DNA of 64,000 nucleotides from Stichopus chloronotus (taxonomy: Eukaryota; Echinodermata; Holothuroidea; Aspidochirotida; Stichopodidae). A program made the position numbers and the translations under genes. The notes under the pieces are model-generated. The model was not told the origin of the DNA, ran no database searches, and saw nothing but the letters and a program-made list of their open reading frames with translations. The stretch is from assembly GCA_021234535.1 (NCBI GenBank), contig CM037843.1:18197911-18261910 (forward strand), given 5' to 3'. Positions 10,001 to 21,112 of this stretch are shown here, in pieces. Each line of letters opens with the position of its first letter. Within the stretch, counting starts at the first letter, position 1.

Positions 10001-12617
10001 TTGCTCTCCACAGAGTGAGTACATTAACCTTTTGTCATGGAGGACAGTAGTTCTCGGGGCCAACATAGGTCATTCTAAAAGGGGAAGTTAGGACACATCT
10101 CATATTTGATGATGTGTGGCTGTATTTCACTGAGTTTAAGTCCCTGTTACTTTTTGTGAATGTTTGTGTTAGTGAGATCAAGATGAGCTAAATAGCAAAA
10201 TGTTAAAAACTTCGCAAAGACATTTTGATATTGCGAGGTTGACAGAATGATCCCATACATGTGTGACATGTGCATGTATTTTGTTTATACTTGAACAAGG
10301 CTTCTTTTAATTGTAATGCTATTTTCGATATCGATAGGTCAAACTATGAAACTTTGGAAGGGGAATCTCCAGAATGCAGTTTGAATAGATCATGCATACA
10401 TTATTTATGTGAATGTGGTTTGTTGAGTGAAGGAATCAAATTGAGTGTAGAGGTTGACAGGTCATTGAAGATGCACAAACTACCAGTCACCTTGTAGAAC
10501 CATTGTTAAACAACCTTGCTGGACATGGGAGTTGAACAGATGTTTTATTGGGCTGTAAATGTGTCATTGAGTGTGAGAGCCACGTTGTAGTGGGTGGTGG
10601 TCAAAGGTCATTTGAGATCAACAGAAGTAAATGGTGAGATTATGAGATATGTTACAGGTGACTAAGAGTTCTGATGTGATCTTGAGCAAAGCTGGCTGTG
10701 GTGAACAGCAGATCCTTCTAAAAGATGGCTTTTGCTTTTTAATTGTGAATTCAAAACTTGCATTATTTTAGTGACCTGTGATGTGTAATTTGTCTTAATT
10801 CGGTCAGATAACTTCTGACATTCAGAGCTCTGCTGCTTTCAGTTGTTCTGTTTTCACTGGTTCTGTTTTGTGATAAGTTACAGTACTCTGTTAGTGGAAA
10901 TAAAATCTGTGCAACTATACCTTTCTTTGTAGTGATAGGGGCCTTGCATCTAAGTATTGTGGTATGGCTCCTTAAAACTTCTCCTGAAATGTGTCGTTTG
11001 CAATATTTGGGTAATGTACCTGTCTGGGCCTTTGAGGGAGTACTTTCACATTTTCTTTTTACCTTTATGTGAAGGTAGGTAACCACATCCATTGTTCCAC
11101 TTTGATACTGATGAAAGTGAAGACTGAAGGTGTGTGACTGAGGGTGGTGTTGGGGAGGGTGCTAGGAGCAGAAGTTGAAAGTAAATTTTGCCTTCTTCAG
11201 CTCAATAATTATCCTTAAAAAAGTATATATTATCATCTTGTCTCACTTGCAGTGTGGAAAAATTTATCCCAGAGAAAAATATGTGGAAGTTGGTCTCTCC
11301 CATGACGCATCCAAGGATAAATTTTGGGGCAGCAGTGGTGGACAACTTCATCTATGTTGTGGGTGGCCATGATGGAGCCACTCATCTGAAAAGCGTTGAG
11401 AAGTACGATCCTCACCAAGACAAGTGGTACCCTGTGACACCAATGACACAGGCTAGGACAGGTATGTATTGCACCAGGTGATGTGACAATGCCTGCCATG
11501 AAACTAAATACATATTTGACCCTTTCTTGGTCTCTTGAATGAGAAGATGGTTGCCTTTTTCCCCCATCCCTAAATCTCCTTTCTGGGTGTTTGATGTATC
11601 TCTTGACTTGCTGTGGTGTCCTACGTAATTAGTTCAATTACCTTTTATTGTCGTTGTCAAGTTCAGTTGTGGGTAGTGTTGGTACTAGATACCCATGGGT
11701 ACGCAGATAACATAACTGACAATTGATGTCAAGACCTGATTCTGAATGCTGCCAGGGTCCAAAGTTTCACCATCTTAAATTGTGTCAAAATTGAGCATGT
11801 GTGCCTCAGAAACTTCATTGTTATGTCAGTGCATGAGATACATGGGTGTTATATTAATGTGCAATGCAAAATGTCACACTATGACTTCACAGCAAACTCC
11901 TAACCAAACAAAACTTACATATTTGGGCACCCAAGTACCCAGCCGTCTATGGACTGCGAATAGTCTGGTCCAAATTTTTGATCTAGTGTAAACACTAGTT
12001 TATATCATGCATACTTGAGCCTAAGCCAATGAAATCTTATTGTTGACTCGCCTGAAGCAGTGACTGACTTTTGTTTCAGTATAACAGTTTGTGAAAGGAC
12101 TTAATGTCTTGAAATGGAATAATTGGATAGGACTATTAATTGTGCTTTCAAATATCTATGTAACAAGTTCTTAAGTATGGAATGCAAGACTGTCAAAGTA
12201 AGTTTGATTGACTATGATTATTTGAGTTGAACATGAGAAGGACAAAAAAAAAAACAGTACAGTCGCAGAATGTTTGATACTGAACTGAAGATGTTTTGTT
12301 TTAAACTGATCAACCTCAGGTTTAAGAGTGAGGTCAATTTCAAATTCACAGACATTCCGACACACTCTATCATTCCACTTGGTTCCTTGAAGTGGATTAT
12401 ATCATTGTTTGACATTTCATATTTGACATCGTTTTATTTCATTTCTCTCGTAGGTCTCGGTGTGGCTGTGCTGGATGGTTGCATTTATGCTGCCGGTGGC
12501 CATTCTGGGTCAGTTTATCTCAGTGAAGTAGAGTGCTACAACCCAGTTTACAACTCCTGGACATTTGCAACCAGCATGAACAACTGCAGATGTAACTTTG
12601 CATTTACATCTTTGTAG
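7056..12617 (+). CDS. Kelch-like (BTB-BACK-Kelch) protein, four coding exons, 579 aa
   Basis: Coding exons are 7056-7978, 9345-9788, 11253-11461 and 12454-12617. All introns are GT-AG, the phases agree, and the sum is 1740 nt, exactly 580 codons with the stop TAG at 12615. I chose ATG 7056 because its context (GCCATGG) is good and it lies 66 bases past a strong acceptor. Residues 25-133 form the BTB domain and 138 to about 240 the BACK domain, starting with the NCLGI motif common to CUL3-binding KLHLs. Six kelch repeats occupy 292-579, each with a Gly-Gly pair and a spaced Tyr/Trp; the last strand (NFAFTSL) closes the propeller as in KEAP1. KLHL proteins are substrate receptors of CUL3 ubiquitin ligases, so this is inferred to bind CUL3 and an unknown substrate. 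It is closest in feel to the KLHL2/3/17/20 group, but I cannot assign an orthologue. The stop is followed by GTGAAA, so an unseen extra exon is possible but not needed. Confidence 0.9.
7979..9344 (+). other. KLHL intron 1
   Basis: Intron from GTAAAC to TTTTGCCAG. It contains a short AT-rich inverted repeat (AGCTTCATTAAT against ATTAATGAAGCT, 8037-8090) and nothing else I recognise. Confidence 0.6.
9789..11252 (+). other. KLHL intron 2
   Basis: Intron from GTGAAC to CTCACTTGCAG. It holds one diverged unit of the half-site minisatellite at about 10590-10680. The 75-codon frame at 10270-10497 lacks splice sites and similarity and is not called. Confidence 0.6.
10590..10680 (+). repeat. single diverged unit of the half-site minisatellite
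   Basis: Contains GGTCAAAGGTCATTTGAGAT at about 10600, matching the core unit of the Helentron-like family. It is isolated within KLHL intron 2 and no element ends are visible. Confidence 0.6.
11674..11997. repeat. dispersed repeat with hAT-like end, KLHL intron 3
   Basis: The right end GTGTAAACACTA matches the TIR type of the element at 5111-6175. The right half (about 11832-11997) is similar to 36968-37131, sharing GCAAAATGT, TATGACTTCACAGCA and GTCCAAATTT. No target duplication is visible. Confidence 0.45.
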
Positions 12618-12750
12618 GTGAAACGATGGAAACCTTGCGGTGGAGGCTGATTTGATGCAGTTGTCTTTGTGCACGTTCAACGATATTAGCATTAATGCTT
12701 TTAAATTAATTTCAGTTGAACTTTGGTAAAAAAACCTGTATTATGTGTTA

Positions 12751-12840
12751 TATTCTGGCTAAACTCACTTCATCCTGGTTTTGTTAAAAAGTTGCTGTTA
12801 AAGGCTATTTTAAGACTATAGGACAATATGTCGTGATGCT
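12751..12840 (+). repeat. direct duplication, copy 1
   Basis: Begins TATTCTGGCTAAACTCAC and runs to ATATGTCGTGATG. It is nearly identical to 13363-13452, 612 bp downstream. Confidence 0.8.
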
Positions 12841-13362
12841 GTTTTAATGTCCATGACACAAGTTCTGTCTTTTCACAGTTATTTTAAACTTGCAATGCTC
12901 TCTTTTCCTGTGCACTGTGCTCAGTGTGCACAGTGTGTAGAAGTTATTGCACAGTACTATAGCAAGGTACAATACACATACACACTTAAGGAAACATAAT
13001 AATAGTTGAACAGGTAATAACTAGTATCACCAACGCTCGAAGGGTTTTAAAGATTATATTAATTACTTCAAAGGGCAGTGGCTACAACTATCAATTTAGA
13101 TTTCTCCCTACTTTCCACATAACTGTAAAGTACGACATGTTCATTAGAGACAGACATTTCTTACAGTAAATAGTATATGTCAATTCCATGGTACTTCTCT
13201 TCAAAAATCATTTTTAACAAGTTCACATACCATCCAATAGTTTCAATATTCGTCATGAGTCATTTCAGGTCACTTAAAGTGGAGTTGTGCTTGCCCTAAT
13301 ACCAACTAATTCCCAAGTGACCCTGCTAAGAGGTTTTAGCTTCAGCACCATTGGTGCTCTAG

Positions 13363-13452
13363 TATTCTGGCTAAACTCACTTCATCCTGGTTTTGTAATA
13401 AAGTTGCTGTTAAAGGCTATTTTAAGACTATAGGACAATATGTCATGATGCC
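13363..13452 (+). repeat. direct duplication, copy 2
   Basis: Second copy of 12751-12840. A TTAAAA to AATAAA change in this copy creates a polyadenylation-like hexamer that copy 1 lacks. Confidence 0.8.
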
Positions 13453-13811
13453 ATTTTTGGTTGGTCACAGGAGGGTTTTAAATTGCTGTTTGATGTAAAG
13501 AAAAAAACAGCAACAAATAACTGAGACTTTAAAGGTTTCAATTAGAGGAGTTCATATGGACATTGAACTGAACTGCCTTTAGACAACAACCATTTTAATT
13601 GTCTTTAAGAAGAGGGGATTAAAATGGATTTGATTATGCTCCTTGCCGTAATTTACATGTACATAAATCTCTAAAACCTTTGTTCTTTTATTGGCGTTCA
13701 GTGTGGTTTTGTTGGCATTAGAAACCAAGTGCAAGTCAACCTTTTTCCCAAAATGGTTTATTTGAATGTTAGTACCTTACACAATACCAAATGTATGAAA
13801 TTATATATGAA

Positions 13812-13839
13812 AATTTCATATGAAATTTCATATGAAATT
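13812..13839. repeat. 28-bp perfect palindrome
   Basis: Two TTTCATATGAAA units overlap to make a 28-bp sequence equal to its own complement. It could form a cruciform or hairpin; no known function. Confidence 0.85.
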
Positions 13840-14600
13840 AAACCTGTAAGCATTTTGGCCATCATTTGCAGAATAACAAGTTATTCATCAAGTGATACTT
13901 ATGCTATTAAAGGCACCATCGCTGAAGGCTACATCCATGACTCATATTTAGAACTAGAGTTAACTTTGTTCGAAAAATTTTGCGGAGGACTGGTTGTGTG
14001 TTGCGGTCAGTCAGTGCAGGTTTAGGCAAATAGAAATGAATTCTGGCTTTGCGTATTGGCATACTCTTTCTCAAAAATCATTTTAAAGAGCATCTTCAAA
14101 GCTTCATGAAGAGTGAAAGACAAAAAGTATGTGCTAGAGTTGTCTTTTTTTTTGCCACATTTTATCTTATGACCTAGCCTACCCTTTGTTTGAGATTGGT
14201 GCTCATGAAGCACGGTACTTAAAGTTTGTTAGTTTTTGTCTTGGAGGAAGATGAAGACCTTTGATACGTCTGGGTATTGGCATTTGTTTTGTATTTCATA
14301 TTGAACTGTCAAGATCAGTACATGATCTATGCATGCATAGTATGGAAACACACCTAAATCCCCATGCTACCATATGTTCTGTAAACATCCTGGTGCGGTG
14401 CCCATTCATCCCTATCCGCCCACACGGTCCAATTGCCATCAGCGCAACGTCAACAAGATGTTTGCAGCCTTCTTGCGTGGGTGTTCGTTGTGTAGTGTTC
14501 TGATTTACTTGTGGTGTCTTAATTGTAATGCAAAAACCTATAGGTGAAGATAACAGTCACTAATGAGTGAATGAATAAAAAAGATATGCAAGTGTACTGA

Positions 14601-15290
14601 ACAGCTTGTGAATAGTTACTATGCAGGTTATGATTGTAGAATTGTGGTGTTTGTTTCTGTTTAGTATAATGTTCATATTTTATCTAACATGACAGAGTCC
14701 CACAATACATAACTGAGGTTGGTTTGCCAGTTCTAATATTTGTGATCAATAATATGCATGTGCAATTTTCATCTCAATTTTCTATATCTGAATGACTGCT
14801 GAAAAAGGTGGTGAATGATTACATTCATTTCAAATACTATACTTGTAAGAGAGAATATAATTGTACCGAGTTTTTGTAGTAATGCATGATTTGATATGTA
14901 TTTTGTACCTGAAATAATTTGTAATTAACTCAAATGGAATGAAGTATATGAATATCCACATTTCTTCATAACAAACCTGCAAATAATCCACACAGAGTTG
15001 AAAAAGTGCTATTTTGTAAAAGATTTGCCAAAAAAACAAAAAAAAAAATAAACATAGCAAATTGAAAGAATAAATTCTGTCTATTTTGAATTTTAATTTC
15101 TTTCTTTACCACACATCCAAACAGACCACCAAAGGGCCATATGTATATATAGCAAACATGAATCACCAACATGGCAAGTATGTGATCAATCAAAGTGATT
15201 CTACTTGAGACAATAAACGTTTGATTGTCATTGAAATATTTTGACTCAAAATTACCTTTCAACTTGTCTTAAAACAGTAAAAGCTAAAAC
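14601..15290. other. intergenic, no gene recognised
   Basis: AT-rich with T and A runs; the minus-strand open frames here are low-complexity and not called. Confidence 0.5.
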
Positions 15291-15354
15291 TGATGAAAAT
15301 CATATTTGCAATATGGGTAGTGAACATGCTAAATATGAGATCATGTTACTCTTT

Positions 15355-15760
15355 GTGAGATCAGTATTTACGAGATTTTGACTTCTAGTGACCTCAAATG
15401 ACCTTTGACATCCACAAAAAAGAGTGTGTAAGTACTGAATGTGTCACCCCTCACTGCTCTTCTTAAGATATACGAGTTTACGGGGGTTTGACATCTGGTG
15501 ACCCCAAATAAATGACCTTTAACCCCCTCCCCACCAAAAACAACAGGGATAATCTACTCAACACAATCAATCCACATTCATATCAGCCTATGATCAACTC
15601 GTAACTCTCCCTTAGATATGGAGTTCATGAGGTTTTCAGAACATGGTCTCTGCCGGCCTCTATTGACCTCCACCAAAAACTATACAAAACTCTAATTAAT
15701 ATGAGCAACCTATACGAACCACGACTGAGATCACAGAAGGTTGAGATTCTTGAGATCCTG
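15355..15760 (-). repeat. half-site minisatellite, inverted orientation
   Basis: About three decayed units read on the minus strand (TGACCTCAAATGACCTTTGA at about 15390, GACCCCAAATAAATGACC near 15500 and others). Neither Helentron-like end is present, so this is a fragment. Confidence 0.65.
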
Positions 15761-16479
15761 TGTTGAGTTTCACTGCTTGACCTCTGACAACCTTAAACTG
15801 GGGGTCACGAAACTTGCCCGCTAGGGCCACAACTAATTTTCTCCGCATCTAGGCTATAGCTGAAAAATAAAGTTCGACGTATACTTTAAGAAAACTAGGT
15901 TAGTGAATATTGTACGTAAATTTAACACGTTACAGCTGCATGCTGACTCGATAGAGGGCACAGACATCCCCCCAACCTCCGAAGCCAGTTGGTGGAAAAA
16001 CGCTATTTTGGGGGATTTAAGGGTAACGGGAAAAGAAAAAGATTGAAGACTCCGGGATTGGGCCAGGTGAGGGTAGGGGGACTCCCCCTCGGGGGATGCT
16101 CCCCTAGTCGGGGAGTCTTAGTCGATACGAATGCATTCCGCAGCAAAGGCCTGTTTGGAGAGTGACGCTAGGCTGCGTGACCAGTTTAGGTGATCACATA
16201 CCAAGATTAGACTCATCTACACACCCCAAATGCCAACATTTTCGGCGCAGTAATTTCTTTACCGTGTTATGTTAATGGAGAAAAGGAGGTAATGGAATGA
16301 CGCAAGTCCCCCCCCCCCCCCAATCATAAATACACCAAAAAAAAATTTAATTATCCGAAAAAAGAACTTAGGTAAAAATTCGATTGGTGAATGTATAGAC
16401 TATTTGAATGAATTGTCGATGTACACTCAGGGGCGTCCCGACCGGGAAGGTCCCCCTCAAAAAAAAAAAAAAAATACTC

Positions 16480-16990
16480 AGTGCCACGACAGACAGAAAA
16501 TCTGAAATACCACTTAAAATTTTTTATATTCCAGTTCAGCACATTTTATGACGTAAACAGATGTCAAACATTGTATCAGATTGTGAGGTTACCCGCTAAT
16601 TGAAAAAAATTCTCTTTAAATCTGAAATTTCATTTGAACTTCTCATATATTTCAGTCTAGAAGTAAGAATAGTCAGAAAGTCTAAAATACCAGTTGGAAT
16701 TTTCCATATCTCCATCCAGCACATTTTAAGACCTCAAAAGAAGCCAAGTATCACATTACATGGCACGTAAATTTGGGGGTCGGGGCACCTCCTTTTGTAA
16801 CCCTCCCTCAGATCTACACCAACCATCACTCTTCCCATGCTTTCCCATCTATTGTATGACATCTTTTTCAATGTGGCTGTCCTTTTTACAAGTTATCGGT
16901 GCAAAAGGCGTTCTATGTTGTCATGCAATCATCAACGGTTGTAGCCAACTAACAAACAACTGTAATCGATGAGAGTGAAACTTGTTGCAA
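16480..16990. repeat. imperfect tandem repeat, about 178-bp period
   Basis: The string AGACAGAAAATCTGAAATACC-like near 16494 recurs near 16673, with CATATTCCAGTTCAGCACATTTTA-type sequence in both. A third weak copy may follow. No function is evident. Confidence 0.4.
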
Positions 16991-17243
16991 TAACTTTCCT
17001 GGAACCATAATTTCTTGGGGGAAAAATGACAGTAGTAGATGCAAAATACTGCACCAGATTTTGTTTACGGTCACTTGCTAGTTGAAAATTTCTCAAAAAG
17101 AACAAAAAACCTGTTATCGTTAGAAAGTAAAAGCTATTTAATGGAATTTTCAGAAAATAACGATAGCACAAATAAGAGCAATCCAAATTAGTGCTAGTTT
17201 TGAATAGAACGGTGTTTTTCTCATTTATTGAGAAATTGAAGAC

Positions 17244-18068
17244 ATGAGAGCCAATGGCGGCGCTACGGGGGGGGGGGGGGGCACGAGGGGGAATTTGACC
17301 CTCCAGATTGTTTCCTTGCCCCCCAGTTGCCCACCCCGTTGCCCCCCCCCCCCCCAGTTGCTCTCATCCTTCCCAATCAGATCTTGTAATCATCCAAAAT
17401 TAATTTAATCACAAAACTATGTATTGGCAATGGACTGAATAAGAACAGCTTCCGGGGAACCATGAATGATAAATGCCTAATTTATGTTACACAGGCTGCC
17501 AGTTTTCTTATCATGCCCTGGTCAGACCAATTTTCTCTGGAATGTTTACTGTCCAGCATAAAGGAAGGGCGGGTAGGTGGTTGTTTTCCTAAATATAGGA
17601 ATGTCGTTGTTGAATTGAACTGTCAAAGAATATTGGTAAGTACTGCCCATTTTTATAGAATAAAGTGACTGGAATGGAAGTGTATGTAGCCTATGTGTGT
17701 GTGTGTACTCGGTGGCACCGCGTAAATGTGAAATGGTACTCCCAAAGAAAAAAAGTTGTGAATCTTGGAGTAAGGTCAACCGAAAAAATAAATAATATAA
17801 AAATAAATAATATACCTCTCTTGGGACTTAATTTTCCACCCAGAGATATGCTAAAACCTCAGAGCTTCCGGCGGCTTCGCCCCCGGACCCCACCAGGGGC
17901 CCTAAGGCAGGCCCCTGGACCCCCCCCCCCGCACGGTCTCGCGCTTCGCGCTCGGTTTCTTTCCGAGGATTTCTTCTAGGAAAATCTTTCCCCCCCAACA
18001 TTCTCTTCTGCCCTCAGTTTGCCCCCCCCCCCCAAGTCTGACATTCTGGCGCCGCCACTGATGAGAGG
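17244..18068. mobile_element. hAT-like non-autonomous element with G/C tracts (17252-18060)
   Basis: The terminal inverted repeats are CAATGGCGGCGCTAC on the left and the complement of CAGTGGCGGCGCCAG on the right. They are flanked by ATGAGAGC and ATGAGAGG, a 7 of 8 match for an 8-bp target duplication. Long G and C homopolymers sit just inside both ends. Near 17870-17960 is a very GC-rich block with repeated GGACCCC and CAGGGGCC strings. A 104-codon frame (17665-17979) crosses the GC block but resembles no protein. Confidence 0.6.
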
Positions 18069-18215
18069 CCTATTTCAAGGCTGGGTACATGAAAAAGCAA
18101 AGCCCGGATAAACATGGAAGTATCGTTTCCGACCATGTGAGGGTTTGTAAAAACAAAATTTTCAGGTACTTTTCAGGCCAACTGATGGTTGTGCTCCGCT
18201 TAGATAGTCCTGTCA
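18061..18215 (+). repeat. dispersed repeat family R, copy 1
   Basis: Runs from GAGGCCTATTTCAAGGCTGG through a GGTTTGTAAAAACAAAATTTTC segment to GCCAACTGATGG and GTGCTCCGCTTAGATAGTC. The same order of blocks recurs at 22600-22765, 24015-24190 and 26730-26850, with shorter pieces near 23850, 24390 and 25085. The hAT-like element at 17252 landed inside this copy. Confidence 0.6.
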
Positions 18216-19150
18216 CACATGTCCTCAGGCCAGGTCCCCAACCCTCCTGAAAACCCTGAATAGGCGCTTCATATGTGATATCGATGACGGATAAGTAAAA
18301 TATGCCCACTGGCGGTGCTATGGTCATTTCTGTCACCGTAGCTGATTGACCTTTCAATGCATCTCCACAAAAATCGATTACAGAACTTTTAGATGACCAT
18401 TGTACCTTTTTTTCTGTACATTCAAAATCATGTATAATAGGCTGACGGCAGCTGCACATAAATACATCTTCAAAAATGAATAATGGGACGATTTTTTTAC
18501 ACCTTTTCCTTTAAGAAACAGAGACAATCCTGAGTGATTAATTGGGACACTATAGGTGTCGTGGAATTTGCAATATACAGTGGTTATTCTCGGTCTTTGT
18601 CAGAAACTCGGCAATTTCTTTTGATGCTAACTGGAACTGCAATAGAATTCCATTTGGATCATTTTTGCTGGCCTTGTACAACTATATAATATGTTTACTG
18701 ACATACTTTCATGATCACTTTGTTAGAAATTAGTGATCAATCTTTATTTGGGATGAAAAATTCCTTTCGAAAAAGAGTCATCGTGTCTCACTCTTTTAGA
18801 GTGAATATAATTCAGTCTTTATTTGTGTCATCCCTTATTCCACTCTTTGGAATTTAGAGAGTATATGTTTGCGGCTTATTTTCCCCTCATTTTTTTATTC
18901 AAGGTGCACCCTCAATATTGTAACTGATAATTGTGAGTTTTGATATTGAAAAGAATCACTATCATTCCCCACACCCAAATGGAATTATCACAGTCCAAGT
19001 TTCTGCTTCACATATTTCTTCAAACTATCTGGGAAAAGATATGGCGAGGTTTAGTATTATGCATCACATATACTGCAGTCACAGGGGAGCTTGCAAGTTA
19101 TCCTTGCTGCTGCTGCAGCCTATAGTTGTTCAAGTATACCTTGAAATGCC
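18216..19150. other. no gene recognised
   Basis: A 129-codon minus-strand frame (18070-18459) overlaps repeat R and shows no convincing splice sites or family resemblance, so it is not called. The remainder is AT-rich. Confidence 0.45.
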
Positions 19151-19159
19151 GGCCAATGA

Positions 19160-19442
19160 AATCACGATTTTGAGAAAGGGGGGGGGGGGGGGTGATGCGC
19201 ACGCACGATCGACTAGAGAGCGCCGACGGCGCGAAGCCACTTTAGGGGACTTGGGGGTCCTCCCCTAAGAACATTTGAATTCTAGATGACCTTAGATGAG
19301 ATTTCCCTGCATCTCGGAAGTATACTCTCCATAGGCTAGGCCTATCTGCTGATTTTGGTAAAAATAGTCGTTGGTCAGAGAAAAAGTTAAGGGGTGAGGA
19401 GTGCGCCGGGTGCCCCCCCCCCCCCCCTCTGGATCCGCACCT
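19160..19442. mobile_element. G/C-tract DNA transposon remnant
   Basis: A G13 run near 19179 and a C15 run near 19414 bracket about 230 bp. The right end (CTCTGGATCCGCACCTG) resembles hAT termini of the CAGGGGCGGATCCAG type. The matching left end is missing, so it is probably truncated. Confidence 0.35.
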
Positions 19443-19559
19443 GCAACAGGCATTTGTTCTAAGCCTGACGAAAACATAATATATATCATTAATGATTCCT
19501 TGACGAATGTGCGATGGTGTCAGTGGTGATGTCGCAACTTGACTTGTGACGATGTGTGG

Positions 19560-19685
19560 TGCTTTGCTTGTAAACATATTTCAAGAAGGGTAACCTTGAC
19601 TGGATCAAATTCTTGGTGTGTGGGTTGGTCATACTGAGTAGATGAAGATCAAAGGTCATTTGAGGTCAACACATTAAAAAACCTG
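19560..19685 (+). repeat. half-site minisatellite fragment
   Basis: One unit with GATCAAAGGTCATTTGAGGTCA at about 19650, preceded by TGTAAACAT and a GATGGTGTCAGTGGTGATGTC stretch that resembles the 5' part of the Helentron-like element. Confidence 0.6.
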
Positions 19686-19689
19686 AAAG

Positions 19690-21112
19690 CTATTTCTGTA
19701 CACAACTGAATAGGCTATCTCAAAAAAGATGCTTTCAGTAATTTCATACAAGTTCTCCTGGCCATATCCCTATTTCAGTTTGTTTCAATTGTTTTCGTTA
19801 TGATTGTCCAAGAGTTTTAACATTAAGCAATAATTTCATTGTCATTTTATGATTCCGACTCACCCACCTCAGTAATTCAAAACAAAATATGTCACAAGCC
19901 TCCGTCCAGTGTGTATGGGAATTTGGGAAATTACGTGTAGGCCTAAACTGAGAAACTGAAGAAATACATTAAATTCATGTGACACTATGGTTTGAAAAAC
20001 TCGTACCTGCTGACATTTAACTGGGACACAAATAGCAGTACCCTTCTTTGAATTCCAAACCCAAACTTTAGGAATTGAAGATATGTTTGTCAAACACAAG
20101 TTCCTCCATATTTCACAAAGATATTCCAAGTTGGTTTCATTCTCAAAAAAGTTGGCTAATTCTGTCCGTCGAAGTCAAGTTCTACATTTTCTGAAACAGT
20201 ACGGAAATTTCAACCATAATTCTTCAGAAAATTGTTCGAATTTACAGATAGCTCAGGCTCTTTCACTAATTTTAATGTGCAAACTACTACCATAAAGATA
20301 GTAGGCCTGCAATGACCAAACTAGTTGAACAACAATGACCCGTTTTTGCTTCTGTAGTTTCTGCCATTCTAATATGCAAGATGTATTTTGGCGGGAAGTT
20401 CGTGGATGCTATGTATATAGCTTTAGGTACGTGCGCATATGCAGCGCCAAACGGCTATATGAACATCATTGTGATAAAGCTCTAGGTAATACCAGCTTTC
20501 ACTGCATTTCATTTGCATCAAACCACAGTGTTATCATTATTCTTCATTACTTATAGAAATGTTTTGCGTGTAACTGGAGTACCAAATCATAAATTGTCTG
20601 TGTGACGTTCCGAGCTTCCATTAGCTATACTCCTCAAATTTCTGTATCTCTACTGAATTGCTTTGGGTTCCTGCAATCACGGCCCGCTATAGCGCTAGCT
20701 ACACTGCCCGCGCGCGGTCGATAACTCATGCACCCACTAGCTCAGTGCAAGATACTGTACCATCCCCCCCCCCCCCCCCACGAGCATTAAAAATCGTAAA
20801 ATGACAAGTGGAGCACTGCCAAAACGTTACATTTTTCTGTAAATTGTGTTACCATGACTAAGCGAAATTTGCTTTGAATAGTGTGACAAATTGCTATGAC
20901 TTCAGCCCAGAGAAATAGGTAACCTGTTGTTAAGTTAACGTACTGTCCGCATGAGAAGCAACGCAAACTGCCCTATGCCTTCAGCTAGCCCCACTGCACT
21001 ATCACTACATTAACTTACGTACGCCTACATGTATACAAGTATACATACATCAACAAGCTCGCTAGAATTGTCATACTGTACTGCTGAATCAGTGAATGTG
21101 TTTACCTCAGCC
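19690..21112. other. upstream region of NSL1
   Basis: No coding exon is seen. A CpG-rich patch (CCCGCGCGCGGTCGAT, about 20707) and a C16 run near 20764 precede the NSL1 start; the promoter presumably lies here but no core element is clear. Confidence 0.4.

Larger units (their letters stand above)
12618..14600 (+). other. probable KLHL 3' UTR and downstream flank
   Basis: No coding exon follows the KLHL stop. Candidate AATAAA signals lie near 13396 and at 14574-14579. The stretch contains an 88-bp direct duplication (12751-12840 and 13363-13452) and a 28-bp perfect palindrome at 13812-13839. The extent of the UTR is inferred. Confidence 0.4.

Noticed and set aside
18070..18459. 129-codon minus-strand frame.
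   Set aside because: It overlaps repeat family R and lacks convincing start context, splice sites or family resemblance.
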